Shown here one piece after another: positions 45,967-59,363 of a stretch of 64,000 nt of DNA (position 1 is its first letter; each line of letters starts with the position of its first letter). A program made the position numbers and the translations under genes. The notes below the pieces were generated by a model. It saw nothing but the letters and a program-made list of their open reading frames with translations, was not told the DNA's origin and searched no databases. Origin of the DNA: Nyssa sinensis. Taxonomy: Eukaryota; Streptophyta; Magnoliopsida; Cornales; Nyssaceae. The DNA lies in the NCBI GenBank assembly GCA_008638375.1, contig CM018050.1, positions 31,176,220 to 31,240,219 on the forward strand, read 5' to 3'.

Positions 45967-47378
45967 TTATCTGGTGATATGAATAATGAAAGAATCCAAC
46001 TCCATGCGTGACTGGCCGCCTTCTGCCACCGACCGCCGGATAGCGCCACCCAAGTCTGCAGCCCTTCTCCTGACCTCATCTCCTTCTTTTGACGCCATCA
46101 ATTTTTTCACATCTTTTTCAACCATTAACGATGTCACCAACTCATCCCGGCGAGCCCAATCCTTCACAACCAGACCAACTTTGAGCAACTTTGTTATCAA
46201 CACGGTGTTATTGGGCTGGTCTGAATGCATCGGCCAAGCCGCTATCGGCACTCCCATGGAAAGGCTCTCCACGCATGAATTCCACCCACAGTGACTCATG
46301 AATCCTCCCGTCGATGGGTGACCCAAAATCTCCAGTTGGGGTGCCCAATCTCTCACTACTATTCCCTTCCCTTTCACTCTCTCTTCATACCCTTTTGGCA
46401 GTTCAACTCTTCTTTCTTCTCCTGCAAAAACATCTCCTTTGTCTGCATCTCTCAATACCCAAATGAACTTTTGGCGGCTTTGTTCTAACCCAACTGCTAG
46501 CTCTTTAATTTGTTCATTTGTTAATGAAGTTGTCGTCCCAAAAGAAACACATATCACAGAGTTTTCACCTTGTTTGTCAAGCCACTTCAAACATTTATGG
46601 CGATGATTCGATTTCTTGTTATCGCTTATTGTCACTGGATTGAATGGCCCGAAAGCCCATTGCTTCTTCTTTCTGCTCATCTCTTCTCTAGCAAGTAAGT
46701 CCAGATATGGACCTTCCATTACTTGGCATGTGTTATAGAGACGACCAGAGTCGAACTTCATGTAATCATGTTGGCTGTTGATGAATTTCGTGAACTCTGA
46801 CGTGAAACAGCCTTCGATTAATGGAAAGTGTTTTGGTATTTGTGCTTCAATTTCAAACGGTCTTCCCATGGTTTCCCACAAGTACAAGAAGATGGCGAAA
46901 GCGGAAACGCTGTGAAGGGTGTATGACCCGCGTTTGGAATTGAAACCACGTCTTGAGCAACGGAAGACATTAGAGAGTCATGAATGACGATAAGTCTCCC
47001 AGCTGTGGGCGAGAGTGTGCGTAAAAGGGTGGCAACGGGCTCGCGAAGATGTAATGATGCATCGAATGCTGGTTGGAGGTGTGAGGGGAAGGGAATGGAG
47101 GAATTAGGGTTGGGAAGAGGAGAGAGAAAAGAAGGGGTTGGGGATTCATGGAAGTGGACATTGGCAACAGCAAGAGGGTTCCAGCCGTGAACGCGAAGCT
47201 TGGCTTGGCGGTTGTGGGTGGCGGAGCTGACATAGTGGACTGGTATATTGTAGGAAGAAACGAGACGGGAGAGCTGGAGAAGCTGGTTGAGATGGCCTTG
47301 TGCTGGAAAGGGCACCATGACCACAACCACCTGCTGGGCTTGTTTTAGGCCATGGTTTTGGTGGTGGTGATCGGCCAT
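45967..47378 (-). pseudogene. UGT2: zeatin O-glucosyltransferase-like UDP-glycosyltransferase, frameshifted
   Basis: Tandem paralogue of UGT1 with the same expected activity class. ATG at 47378 starts MADHHHQNHGLKQAQ, and the N-terminal part with PFPAQGHLNQLLQLSRLVSS is in frame here, including the expected catalytic His. One base is missing near 46928 (UGT1 reads GACTCCGCG, this copy GACCCGCG), so the frame breaks after about 150 codons. The rest is open from 46887 to TAA at 45967. It carries the PSPG box (WAPQLEILGHPSTGGFMSHC and following, to WPMHSDQ). The shared C-terminal 306 residues differ from UGT1 at about 8 positions, including Tyr to Cys in SVICVSFGTTTSL. No intron. Length without the lesion would be about 470. 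Either a recent pseudogene or a base-calling error. Confidence 0.9.
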
Positions 47379-47419
47379 TAGAAGTTTGAGAGTACTCAGA
47401 GGATTGTTGTGCCTGTTGC

Positions 47420-47428
47420 TTTATAAAA
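47420..47428 (-). promoter_or_regulatory. Putative TATA box of UGT2
   Basis: TTTTATAAA on the minus strand, about 42-50 bp before the ATG, the same arrangement as UGT1. Confidence 0.45.
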
Positions 47429-47599
47429 CAGAAAAAGCAGGTTTCTGTGGTGTCGGCGATGACAATTGTCAATGGCATTTTGTCATTATCAATGGCAATT
47501 TGTCATTAACTGTCAAATTCAATGACAAGTGCAGAGATTACCATGACCCAAAAACAGCTCTCCAAGGTTCAGTTGGAGGAGTAAGAGAAATGTTTTACG

Positions 47600-48351
47600 C
47601 AATGTTTTAAAACCTGGATTGGATCGGTTAATTCAATCGGTTGAATTGTGGATCGATTCATAAAATGGTTCAATTTAATTCATAAAATGATTCGATTTAA
47701 TTCATAAAATCACTTATAGTTTAAAATCATTTTAAAAATACAAAATCGTAAAAACTGGCCGGTCGAATCGTCGAACTGGGTGACCCAGTATTAGGTCACT
47801 GGTCGGACCGTCTAAAATTATTAAATTTATTTTTGATTGTTTTTAAAATTTCAAACCCTTGAAGTTTGAAACTCCAGTATTATATATTTGTATTATGTGG
47901 TATTTTAATAATTTTATTTTATTTTATACTTAATTATTAGTGTTTGTATCTTTTTTTTTTTTTTTTTCATGTAGTTGAAAACTAAATTATTGGATTATGC
48001 TTTAATTGGATGTTAAAATGATTTTTTGTTATAGCCCTAGCGATTATGGAAGAATGGCAATAGAGTTTCAACTTTCAACATCGTAATAAGGTATGTCTAC
48101 TATACTTTTTTATTTTTTTCTTGAAGTTTTACATATTAAAAAAATTCATATTTGTAGTTTTTTTTATATAATTTTTAGTAATTTTTGTATAATTTTTTAA
48201 ATTTAAAATATCAATAATATGTATTATTAAATTTATTAATTACATAATTATGATATCACAGTTTGATTTCGATTGACTCGACGGTTGATCCGATAACTTG
48301 TAACTCGAACATTTTTTTGGTTCGATGAACGGACTGAGTCTGAAAACATTG
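47600..48351. mobile_element. hAT-like non-autonomous insertion, 752 bp
   Basis: Present upstream of UGT2, absent at the same site of UGT1 (about 32122), where the sequence runs uninterrupted. The ends are inverted: CAATGTTTT..AAAACATTG. The flanks are GTTTTACG (47592-47599) and ATTTTACG (48352-48359), an 8-bp target duplication with one change, as for hAT elements. The interior begins with GGATCGGTTAATTCAATCGG-type text like widespread plant hAT MITEs. No transposase frame is visible. Confidence 0.8.
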
Positions 48352-48388
48352 ATTTTACGTTCAATGTATGTGGCGCGGTTTAATTGAC

Positions 48389-48430
<42 letters not shown>

Positions 48431-50292
48431 AAATTTTATTCTATTTTCATAACTAATTAAATTAAGTCATATCACATGAGTAAACATATATACATTAACT
48501 TACCTAAATGATAAAGCATTACTCGACATCAACATTAACAGTTGGAGTATGAGTTGAGTGCAAAAGATGACACTTACAAACTTGGCATTAATAGGAATTT
48601 GTCTTCTCAGCATTTAAAATGGTGGGTTCATTCTCCTTGTCGTTTTTGGTACAGCATACCATAAAGGGTCAAGGCTCATTATTTTTTCTCACAATTTTCT
48701 TCAAATTACCTTATATGAATGCCATATCATTTATTGTTAAATTATTTAATAGTATATGCATAATGTATCATACATTTAACATCACATCATGAGAAATTAA
48801 GAAGAAAAATATAGTGGAGTCTAGTCGGATCCATGCTCCACTTGTGTAGAAAATATTCCATGGTCTATGGACCATTGATTCTAACTATTTAAATGAAGGT
48901 CATGTGTGTATGTCAGTATATATTTTTGCATATATAAAATTTCTTATTAATCGTTGGGACTTTTAATCAGAGACTAGACAATAATTAATCCCATTTGTGC
49001 CTTTTTAACTCCTCAAATTCTGAACTTTTTTCTATCATGGTGACCCATGCTGATCTAGGATCAAACCCTGAGCTCATTTGGTTATTTTTGGTTCATTGAA
49101 CTCTATGTCCTTTTTGGGTTGCTTGCATTGGCTCTTTTTTTTGGATGTGTAATAGAAGCTGAATATTGGTACGAAAACATAATATAATATGCATACAGAA
49201 AAGTCGAACCAGAATTTTGTGCCTTATTTGACTCCAATTGCTTTAAAACAAATGATCTTGCATACTTCCATTTAATTTTTAGAGTAAATTACACTAACAT
49301 TTTATGAAATTTTTGACAATTACATTAAAATTTTTTGAAATTTTTTGAATTATACTAATTTCTCCTACTTTTTCTGACAAATTACAATTAACTCCTTCCA
49401 GTCAATTTTTTTTTTAAATGACAAAACTGCTCATTTCATTTTTATCTTATTTTTTGCATTTTTTCAATTTTCACTAATTTTTTCTAACTTTTTTTAAAAT
49501 AATTTTTTATTTTATATAAAAATAAACTTAAGATTTTAATCAATATTTATTTAAAAATGAAAAAATAAAAAAGGATCAAAATTAAAAAAAAATGTGGCGT
49601 GCTGATGTTTCAAGGAAAAAAAGAATTTTGTTATCGGTTGATTGGTGATGGTAGTGATGATGAATTTTGTTTTTATTTTTCAAATTGTTCCAAGATAGTC
49701 CTTCTACTCATTGAACTCATATCAACTATGTAAGAAATGAACACTTGTACGACTTGAATAAAATCTCGATACTAACTCATAGAGCTTTTAAACCTAGATG
49801 AAAATTAAATTTAATGCTAGGTACCACATAAAGATTTTCTGGTATTTTCATCTTTATTCATTTCATAAAATACCATTATTGGGCAACATAATTAAAATTT
49901 GTATGTTCTCTATTTATTTGTTTATAATCTACAATGGCAATGGAGTTATGACCCTTGCTTTAATTGTTAGGTGCCTTGTCAACACCTCTCTTCTGTGCCC
50001 CTCCAAAATGTAAAAAAAATTCCTCCTTTACTCTTGTGATTTTGCTAAAAGAAATTTTAAAAGTAAATTAACTTCCTCAATTTTTTTTTTTTTTGGGATT
50101 TTCATAAGAACCAGTGTCAAAATTCTAATATTTATACTTTCATCCCAGAGTATAATTTTTTTATCCACCACTGGTTAGGAACTTAGGATCATGTTATTTA
50201 TAGTAAAATATTATATTATTTTTTATGAGTAATGCTAAGTACACTAAATTAGTTTACGGGATTGGTTCACCAGATGGCATTATCTATCATAA
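48352..50292. repeat. Flank copy C, upstream of UGT2
   Basis: Matches copy B from 32117 to about 34240, then similarity stops at TATCTATCATA. Contains the ~95-bp segment shared with B (near 49130-49220). No gene. Confidence 0.85.
49553..49720. repeat. Minisatellite unit, single copy
   Basis: One unit of the ~175-bp repeat that is present three times in copy A and twice in copy B. Confidence 0.8.
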
Positions 50293-51505
50293 TTTACTTA
50301 TTCAGTCCATAATATTCACGTGTGAAGTTGGCACAGTGGCCACACACTTGGGTTTAAGTTTCACACAAGCACACGGTCAGGGGATCAAAACTAGGGAGTT
50401 GTGGCTCCCTTTTTATTTTCTAATTTTCTAATCACCAAACAGTGGATAAGGGTCTAGACAGGGATAGGATATCCCTATACCGCGTGAGTTTATTAAGTCA
50501 ATTCCTTAACCTCGTAGCTAAACGGTCTCATTCCTTTTTAATTAAAAACTCAAAATGACATAGTTTTGAAATAACCTCATCTGTGCTTAGGCGGGTTTCT
50601 ACTCAAACTCGAAACCGACCCCATGACTCGACTCACTACTATTCATCTTCCCTAATTCTCCGGTGAGGGTTCCAGTGGCCTTCTCCAGCGTTGGCGACGA
50701 TCGTCGGTTGAATTCTGACCACTGTTCAACGTGGTCCGATCCCATTTTTCATGAGGGTTCCATTTTTAGGGTTTACATTCTATTTGGCTTAACTCTTGGC
50801 CGTCAAACAGCCACTCACAATGGCTATTCCAGCGAGGAGCACTTTTCCGACGACACCTAAATTTCCAATTTCGTGAAGTTTTGCCACTATTTTTGCCCCC
50901 AATTTTCTCCCATATATTTCTAAAACTAGAGGGAATCTTTTCACGTAGCTTAAGCCTTACGAATTAATCAAAATCTTGATCCCTCATCAAACCTGACCGT
51001 ACCTGCAACTTGACCTTTCTCCTTGGTCTCTTGACCATTTTAATTAATTTAAGTTACAACATGATCCAATTTCAATGCTCTTTTGAGCTATGTAGTTAGT
51101 TTGAAGCTTTAATCAAGTTTGATCAAAAACTCAATTTCTCATATATTCGAGTCTTAGAGTTCTTAGGCTTTTCAAGCTTCAAGACTCACCATTTGTCTTC
51201 TATTTTCTTCCCTCTATAGTATAACGTACATGCATGCATTTTCTAAGCTATAAAAAAGCTTGTGAATGAAATTTTTCTAGAGAGAGAAAATTTACCTTCT
51301 CTTTCTCTTTAGTTTTCTTCTCTCTCTCTCTCTCTATTGATTCTCTCTCCCCCTCCTTGCTTCTGATTTCTTCTTTCTTCTTTTTTTCTTCTCTCAATAG
51401 GTCTCTCTCTCTCTCTCTCTCTCTAAAATTCTTTTTCTCTCTCTATATGTATACATGCACACAAAGACACACTATTCTGTTTTTGTTTTATATAATATAC
51501 ACATA

Positions 51506-51557
<52 letters not shown>

Positions 51558-52554
51558 TTTAATTTTGCATGAAACCTTATTGGTCTATGTGAAGGCCCAA
51601 TAAGGGGTTGACACCTCAGCCTTGGAACATGCAAGCTTGACATTTTATGTAGCTTATATATATATATAAATATATATCTTGTGAGATATATAGCACAAAA
51701 GTGTTGCAGTTAAGTTGGTTTACTTTTGGGGTCTCTTCTTAATTTTGGGTTCTGGGTTCAAGTCCTTTGGCCAACACTTTTGGCCCTTTTTCTTTTTTTC
51801 TTCTTATGCCTTGTTTAGCATTTGGCATATTTTATCCCATAATTCTCATTTTTCTTTATAAGTCTCTAATATTAAATTAGTGACTTAATTTTCGATAATC
51901 AAGTCGGGATGTTATACTATTCAATCTTGTCTTGTATAGTTACCTGGATGACTAAGTGTAATCTAGAGCTATGGGCCTACACATTCTCGCTTAAACCCCC
52001 AATCGGGCATGACTTTGTAATGAATATTGCTTAACCTCCCAACCAGACATGACTTTGTCATGAACTGAAAATATTGTAAGGCATATAGTTTCATGATAAA
52101 TCTTGTTTGCAAAACTTTTCATTAAACTATCCATCTCATATATATCATTTGAAGATATGGTAATAAATATTTGAAAATATGCTATTCAAGAGCATGTTAT
52201 TCAAATATCAATCATTATATTCTGAAGACTGTCGTGTAGTTAAAACATTTGATATAACATCATAAAACTATAAAGGTACTGCATGTAGTATCGTAAAACT
52301 GTAAGAACTATATTTAATGAAAAATCTCCATTTTAAGGTTCAGGGTTACTCTCTTGTGGTGCAGAGTCTACAGTTACTTACTTACTTACTCGACTTGCCT
52401 TGACATTCCTTTTATCTCTATTTCTTTGTTGGTGATCCTAAAGCTTGCATCAGAATATATCGATACTATATTAGTATAGATATTCAGCTTAATCTTTGCT
52501 TACTTAGTGTACGTAATCTCTTCTGGACTTAGTCTTACTATTTAGTCTAAGTCA
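50293..52554. other. No recognised gene; microsatellites and SINE-like text
   Basis: CT microsatellites near 51318-51338 and 51401-51424, and an AT/AC/AT compound repeat near 51507-51558. SINE-like phrases occur near 50328-50375 and near 51701-51775 (GGGTTCAAGTCC resembles box B). A short direct duplication of GCTTAAMCYCCMAYC..GACATGACTTTGT type lies at about 51990-52065. A 65-codon frame at 50663 has no recognisable motif. Confidence 0.4.
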
Positions 52555-53273
52555 TGTTAAAAAATGGCCTCCAAAATATCAATCAAATATCTCTCCCAAT
52601 CAATATTCAAAATTAGTCTAAGTCATGATAAAAAATGGCTTCTAAAATAGCCCCAAAATGTCTCTAAAAATGTCTTGGAATAATGGCCCAAATGGGCCCC
52701 AAATGCCCTAAGATATGGGCCAAGAATGGGTCAAAAGGTCTATCAAAATTTGCCTAAGGAAATGGTCAAACATGGCCGATAAAAGTGGCTAAACATGGCC
52801 CAATAGAGTGGCCAAACATGGCCCAATGAGGTGGCCAAACATGGCCCAAAAGGGTGGCCAAGGACTGGTGTCAAGTTTGGGTGCCATGGGTTGTCAAGTA
52901 GTAGGGCAGCAAGGCGCAGGGCGTGCGCAGGGCGCGCGGCAGGGGCTGGGCATGGCCTGGGCTGTTTTCCTGCAGGTTTACTATAGCTACTGCGGCTGAA
53001 TTTCTCTATTTCTGCAACAGATTTTCTCTGTTTTCTTGATTTTTTTCCAAAGTGTTTCAAGCTACTTTTTCACATTTTTTAGCCTATTTCCTCAAGGTTT
53101 TTAATCCCCCCCTTTTGGCACTTTTTCCACCTATATTTAGGGTGTTTCACACACCTAACTAACCTTATAATTTCACAAAATCTTTGCATAGTCTCCTTTA
53201 TTTTCTAAACCTTTTCCACCTAATATTTCACAACACAATCCCTCATTTTTCAAACTAGTAACCAAAATACATC
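52555..53273. repeat. Older LTR, left part, split by the chromovirus-like element
   Basis: Diverged match to the younger LTR: 53050-53250 (TTTTTAGCCTATTTCCTCAA, GGGTGTTTCACACACCTAACTA) parallels 54315-54480. It holds a local array of TGGCCAAACATGGCCCAA near 52780-52860. The left limit is uncertain. It resumes at 63584. Confidence 0.6.
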
Positions 53274-56200
53274 TGTCACGCCCTGAATTTCTGCGAACCG
53301 GAGACGCGAGGGAACGAAAATTAAAAGAAATAAATAAATGACAATTAATTAAATTTAATTGAAATATCCCTCATTATTTCCTCAAATTTCCTCCAAGATT
53401 TAAAGTCTAACACTTGTCATTTAACTTAACTCAAAAAGGTCCCCTAATGTTGCTCAAACATCTTGCCCAATTAATATTAAAATGGTTTAAGTCACATTTG
53501 AAAATGATTCCCAAAACGGTCCCAATTTCACCCAAACATATTTGGAGTCTTAAAGTACAAATATTATTAAACAAAAGTGCTCGTTGAGACAATCAGTTTA
53601 GACTTTTGAATCACTCCATTCAGATTTGAAATGAATTTATATAAAAACCAAAAAGTTTCAAAAAAAAAAAATTTTTTGGGATGAACAGTAACCCGAACAA
53701 ACCAGTAGCTAAAAGTGAACAGTAACATTGAAAGTTACTGTTCACCTGGAGCAAAAATTCAGCTTCAGAAAAATTGTTGCGCCTAACCCTCTAATTTAAA
53801 TCGAGTTTTCTCTCAATCTACAGATCCAAATGTAATGAAATTTGTGCCAAAATCTTCCTTATTGAGTCTAGTTTCTATACCATTTTGAATCACTCAAAAC
53901 TTTTATGTAGAACTCAAGTTATGACAAAAAAACTACCCATAGGTCAGATTTTGCACACTTGAAGCAAAATCAATATAACTTTCTCATTTTAAAAGCTTTC
54001 AAAGTCCATGATATATAAAAACAAAGCTAAGAGATAGACCTATCTAGAAATGTAAGGCACTTTAATTAATTCAAAAAGACTAAAAAGTTATACTCTCCCG
54101 AAGTGGGCTGATCTGTAGAAATTGTTCTGCAGAATCGAAATCAAGGCATGTTGTATATCATTTGACATTCCTTCCAATTCTTCAAGCTATTTAACCCCAA
54201 CTTTTTTTTTTTTGCACATTTCTTACCTATTTAAATTGTGTTTTGCACACTTAATTTTTCTATTTTCCCAAAATTTTTTTCAATTTTCCCAAGTATTTCA
54301 AGCCCCCTTTTCACCCATTTTCAGCCCAATTTCCTAAGGTTTTTAAGCCCTCATTTTAAGCACTTTTTCTCACCCATTTCAAGGGTGTTTTTCACACTTA
54401 ACTAATGCTTAAATTTTTCATAAATTTGGACATAACCTCCTTCATTTTTCTAAGCATTTTTTCACCCGATTTTCACAATATCCATATATATAAATAGGTA
54501 AACAACCCACCCTCACTCGATGGCCACAATTCATCAAATTTAAACATGCATCCTCTATTTTCAACATATCCATTTAGCATGCATTAAACCAAAAATATTA
54601 TACATTCATTTGGGTCTTAACCCATACATTTCAAAATGGCCTAAGGCCTATTGTTCACAAATCACCCAGTCTAAATACAATAAATTGGGCTTATGCCCAT
54701 ACATTCAAAAACATGCCTCAATGGCCAAATCTTCAACATAATCCATTTCTTCCCATTCTTCAAGACTTAAACAAGTCTCAAGTGTCTAGAACCTCATTTG
54801 AAAAATGATATCCCATGAATGGGTCAGCTCAACAGCTGGTATAACATAATGCTAAGACTAGGAACAAGTTTAAGGGCGTGGCATGTGCAAGTGTACAGTT
54901 CAAGACTATAATCCCATTATCCCCCAATGCCAAGCAATGTCAAAATACATGACACACACATGCAACTCTATGCCACCCATGTCTCGCTTCACGGTTCTTC
55001 TCCGTTAGCATGCAAGTACCAATATATGTCTCGCTTTACGGTCTGGACCACGTAGGCATGCGAGTACCAAAAGACCAAATTTTGGGTTTTTCACCACAGG
55101 ATCTACACTCTCATAATGCATAGCACCACGTGCTCAACTGACACCATGTGTCCAAGGAATCTCAATGTGCCAAAATGCCATGATCTCATCATGCACCTCA
55201 ATGTGACAATTTATCAAACACATGGTGTCTCTTTTTCAAGTCATGCAATTTATCCCACAAAATTCATAATTTTAAACTCTAAAACATCATGCTCATAATA
55301 TATGTCATAACTAAACATGTTAACATATATCCAAATCACAATCTCACAATTCTACTAGTTCACAAAGGACGTAAATTTTTCATAAACCACTAAAACACCA
55401 ATTCATCACATGGTCCAAACCATAAGGTGTGTCAACATGCAAATAGGTTCCAAATTGTAACAATACAATTTTATCAATATAACACACCTCAATCAAGGCA
55501 ACAAATCATCCAACAACACCAAGAACAAATATATCCCTAAACCATCAACTCTAGGCTTTTCAAAGGAACTACCTTCTAGGTGGTATCCTAACCTTAAATA
55601 CACTCCCTAAACAGTCCAATAGCATGAAAAAATACAAGAAAACTTAAATCAATTACTAGCTTAGCACTACATCATACCTAAATCAGTTTTTCTCAAACTG
55701 GGGAGGCTGTGATCGCTGGATGGAGAAACTGTTCACTGAAAATACAGGCCTCGATGAGAAGAACAACTTCTCAGAAGGAACCTCGATGAAAATCCCACTC
55801 AAAAAACGTGTTTCGGAAGCTTAAGACTTAAAGAACTAGGGCTTTTCTCCCCCCCTCTCTCTCTCTCTCTCTATGAACGTGAGCTACTGTAAATACAGGA
55901 TGAAATCTGTATAAAATTGGGTCTAAGTGTTCTATTTATAGTGGAAGAGCAAAGGGCAAGGGGCAAAATGACCATTTTGCCCTTAATGAGCCCGGGGACC
56001 CCGTTAATCTACAACCCGTCCCGAAACACCTTAATTTGATATTTTGTTTTAACCAATGTTCATAAAATTATTTTAAATAAAAATTTTTTAAAAAATAAAT
56101 TTTCGCTTGTGGCCGGGTTTGGCCGTTTCCACCCAGGTCACCTGGATGCCCTTTTGGTCCAATTCTGGAAACTATTTTCATTTTGGCTAAAATTCGTACA

Positions 56201-56379
56201 ACATGTACATTATAACATTCTAAGCATATTTCTCTTCTATGACACACTCCAAATATGCCTCTAAACATGTCAAACGGTGAAATAATGCATGAAAACGCCC
56301 TACCAGCAAAATCATACAAGAATAATGCCCTATCGGCAAAAACGAAAAATTTTCCCTCATTTTTTTTTAGATCTCTACA
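53274..56379 (-). repeat. 3' LTR of the chromovirus-like element
   Basis: 3106 bp. The plus strand reads TGTCACGCCCTGAATTTC to GATCTCTACA. It contains a CT microsatellite near 55851-55873 and many short AT-rich motifs. Frames within it are not genes. Confidence 0.88.
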
Positions 56380-56380
56380 T

Positions 56381-56391
56381 CCTTCCCCCCT
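56381..56391 (-). other. Polypurine tract of the chromovirus-like element
   Basis: Minus strand AAGGGGGGAAGGA, preceded by GGGACAAAATTTCTTT, the layout common at the 3' end of plant chromoviruses. Confidence 0.75.
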
Positions 56392-58739
56392 TAAAGAAAT
56401 TTTGTCCCAAAATTTAAAAATATACCTCTTCGACAAAATAATAAACGATCAATTCAAAATGCATTGTAACATGGAGACATGCAGCCTTACCTATGGATCA
56501 TTCACCTCTCCCTTAGCCAGGCGATGTGGAATGAATTACCCTCTCCCATTACCCCTTCCCTCCAAAGGAACCTCGTCCAATTGGGTGGGCGTGCAGCGGC
56601 GCGCAGCCATCTCCACACTTCCCTGCTAGGGTCTGGTGCTGATCCCATCTGTAACAGCCCACTCCACATGGCATAATGCATAATGAAATCCTCAAAATAT
56701 GTTGGCTCATCAATGCCAATTTTTCAAATCCATCCAAGTATCATAACCCACCTCCATAATTCAACACAATAATAAAAATAAAGGAAAATCCTCACTGGTC
56801 ACAAGGATACCTCAAAGTCTCTCACACATGCTATGACCATCCAACCTACCTCAAATCAAACTATGAAATCATCTAGTAATCCATCACAATGTTCTCAATA
56901 CATCACCAGCACTTCAATGTATTTCAATAATCTAATATCCTCCAAGTACCGCAATCATCCATAAGACATCAATATCATAATTTTAAAGTAAAGCCATCAT
57001 CATCCACCTTAGTCTATATACAACCGAGACTAATGTCATGCATTAATAAAGACTAGCCTATTAAGTTCAATCATACATATATCATTAGATATCCCAATGT
57101 AGACAATGTAGTCTATGTCTTCCAAATATGAAATCAAAGGCAAGACATCAAGGTAAAAAAAAAAATCTATAACATCAGAGAAGGTAAAAAAAAAATATCC
57201 CACTTTCGTCCAAGGCTATTCCAACCCATCATCATCCTAGTCAACACATTAAATAAAGTCTCATACCGATTTAGATTCTTAGTGAAACTCTTCACTTAAT
57301 TCCAACTATGAATATTCATCAATCCTCACTCACATGTATCGTAACACGCGTACATATCAACATGTTTAAACATTATATTATACACGTATTAAATAACAAT
57401 CAGTCTGTATAAAAAAAAAAAAAATCATAGTTGCGGTACTACAACGGGTACTAAACTAGCATGCATGTTCAGAATCAGCACGCAACATCCAATAGCTAAC
57501 ACGTAATCTACCACATCGACACCCAAGTATAAAATCCGTCCCAACACATATATATACTTAAATAAGCACACAACTTGCTATTCAGATAACTAGGTATACA
57601 TCCAACCCCATGGATATCCAGGCCTATAGCCTACCTCACAGACAACAATTACATAGCCTACCGCTTAATATTCACTCGGTCTACTACATAGACGTAGGCA
57701 TCTAGTCCCAATTCATCAATAATCAAGCATACCACATATCATTAGAAGTTTTTCCATCTTCATCTTTTTTTTTTTTAAGTTTTCAAGCTTTTAAATTTGC
57801 ACTATCCAAAAACATGTTCCAAAATACATTATAACATGCAAGCATGCACATACCTAATCCGTAAGGTTTATAAAAATAAAATATGCACTATATGTGTTTC
57901 ACACGTCAAAGAGATTAGCATACCCTAATTATTCCCACATACTTTACACATATATTAAGGAAAAAAAAAATCTCACACTTAACACGTATAACAAACCAAT
58001 TAAGCCATGACAAATACTAAAGCTGCATTGTATTTCCTTCATGTATTTAATACATATTCATGCAAGTTCGCCTTAGTTAATTCATTTTTCCTTACTGCCT
58101 TAAATCGTCTTATTATGTATCTTTTACCTTTTTCCTGTATATAACTAGGTGATAACCCTTCATGGATCACAGCTCCTTTTGTTACTAGGTGATGGATTGT
58201 CCAGTCCATACACTTGTAACTTAAAACCTGTTACCAATTCAGTATATTTATAATACAATTTCAAGTGATCCTAACCACATGAGTTTATGAACTAGTATAT
58301 ACATTTCTACATCATATGCTCATAACAAGCAACATTCATGCAACCCTTCGTATATACATAACATGACTATTATACACTATACAATCATGAAAGAATAGAT
58401 GTTAAGTACACAATCATTTATACCAACCAAAACAATCCATACATACACACTAACAAAAACATACTGAACTCACACTTACTATATACACATGTTTTTAAAT
58501 CAGCTATTCATGTCTTTATTATCTTATCATTTTCCAATTAGTTCTAAAACACCGAAGTCGGTTCAAGTCATAAGCATGTTAAGCACATTATGTAATTTAT
58601 ACACATAATCACCCTATTAAGCATTTTATTCACTTCATCGGGTAGTCTAGCATACTAACAGATACAAGCACACTCCATGCATTATAATTACACCAAATTA
58701 TGCCATATTTAATTAGGTAAGTCTTTTAGAAAGATATTT
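56392..58739. other. Interior of the element without recognised coding sequence
   Basis: AT-rich, rich in ACAT/ATAC words. No protein motif was found on either strand, so the integrase part expected here appears deleted or decayed beyond recognition. Confidence 0.45.
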
Positions 58740-59030
58740 GAAACTCTCCCCCAACTGCTGGTAGCACTATCAATACCACCCCACTACCTAAGACAACATG
58801 GCCTCTAAACTATACCTCTGGAAGCCAAAACTTACACCTTGAGAGCTTAGCAACCAAATGATGCTCCCTTAACTCAGTTGGAGCCCTATGTTAAGGTGGA
58901 ATGGAAATAGGCACAGTGCTTGGGATAAGCTTTATCATAAACTTTATCTTTCATCTAGGTGGTAGACTAGTCTAGTCATCCAGAAAAGACATCTGAAAAC
59001 TCATCCATTACTGGCGGTAACATGCTCTCT
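58740..59030 (-). pseudogene. RT remnants of the chromovirus-like element
   Basis: Minus-strand scraps in several frames: VMDEFSDVFSG (near 59020-58990), a KIKFMIKLIPSTVPISIPP block (near 58960-58900) and HLVAKLSRCKFWLPEV (near 58860-58815). In chromoviruses the first two precede the RT core and the third follows it. The catalytic core between them, including YxDD, is missing here. Confidence 0.65.
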
Positions 59031-59126
59031 ATCTGCTATCAAACTAGCCAAAAAATAACTATGGCCTCCCCAATTCCTTGAGTTACACAAAAGTGGAACT
59101 AAGAAATCCCTTGCATTCCCCGTGAA

Positions 59127-59363
59127 TTAAAAGCTATCTCTGTCAGGAGTACTCACAGCCACTCTCCCCCTGTAGCAGTCTATTCCCATCCCAAAAGTAA
59201 ATAACCAATTTATCCTCAACGTAATTTCAAAACTAGACATTTCAAGTAGAAGGAAATCAAAAGAAAGAATGCGGTCAGCTATCTCTATCGAGCAACCTCT
59301 ATAGATCCTCGTTAGTGTCACATTACCCCAAGTATGTTCACATAATTCGCATCTTAAACACAA
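59127..59363 (-). pseudogene. Protease fragment of the chromovirus-like element
   Basis: Open frame with GCSIEIADRILSFDFLLLEM then SSFEITLRINWLFTFG and a GIDCYRGRVAVSTPD block. This is the C-terminal half of the retropepsin-like RVP_2 domain preceding RT in chromoviruses. The DTG active site lies outside this frame and was not found. Confidence 0.7.

Noticed and set aside
50663..50860. 65-codon frame in a locally GC-richer patch
   Set aside because: Looks superficially gene-like but has no motif or continuation in adjacent frames.
51701..51775. Possible SINE with box B-like GGGTTCAAGTCC
   Set aside because: No convincing box A at the right distance, no A-tail and no target duplication, so not called as a feature of its own.
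52743..53060. 105-codon minus-strand frame rich in Pro/Ala
   Set aside because: Lies inside the older LTR and translates the TGGCCAAACATGG array and a GC-rich run. Codon periodicity is an artefact of the repeat.
56068..56629. Frames of 122 and 124 codons near the chromovirus-like LTR end
   Set aside because: They straddle the LTR, purine tract and interior. The homologous frame in the other LTR breaks differently.
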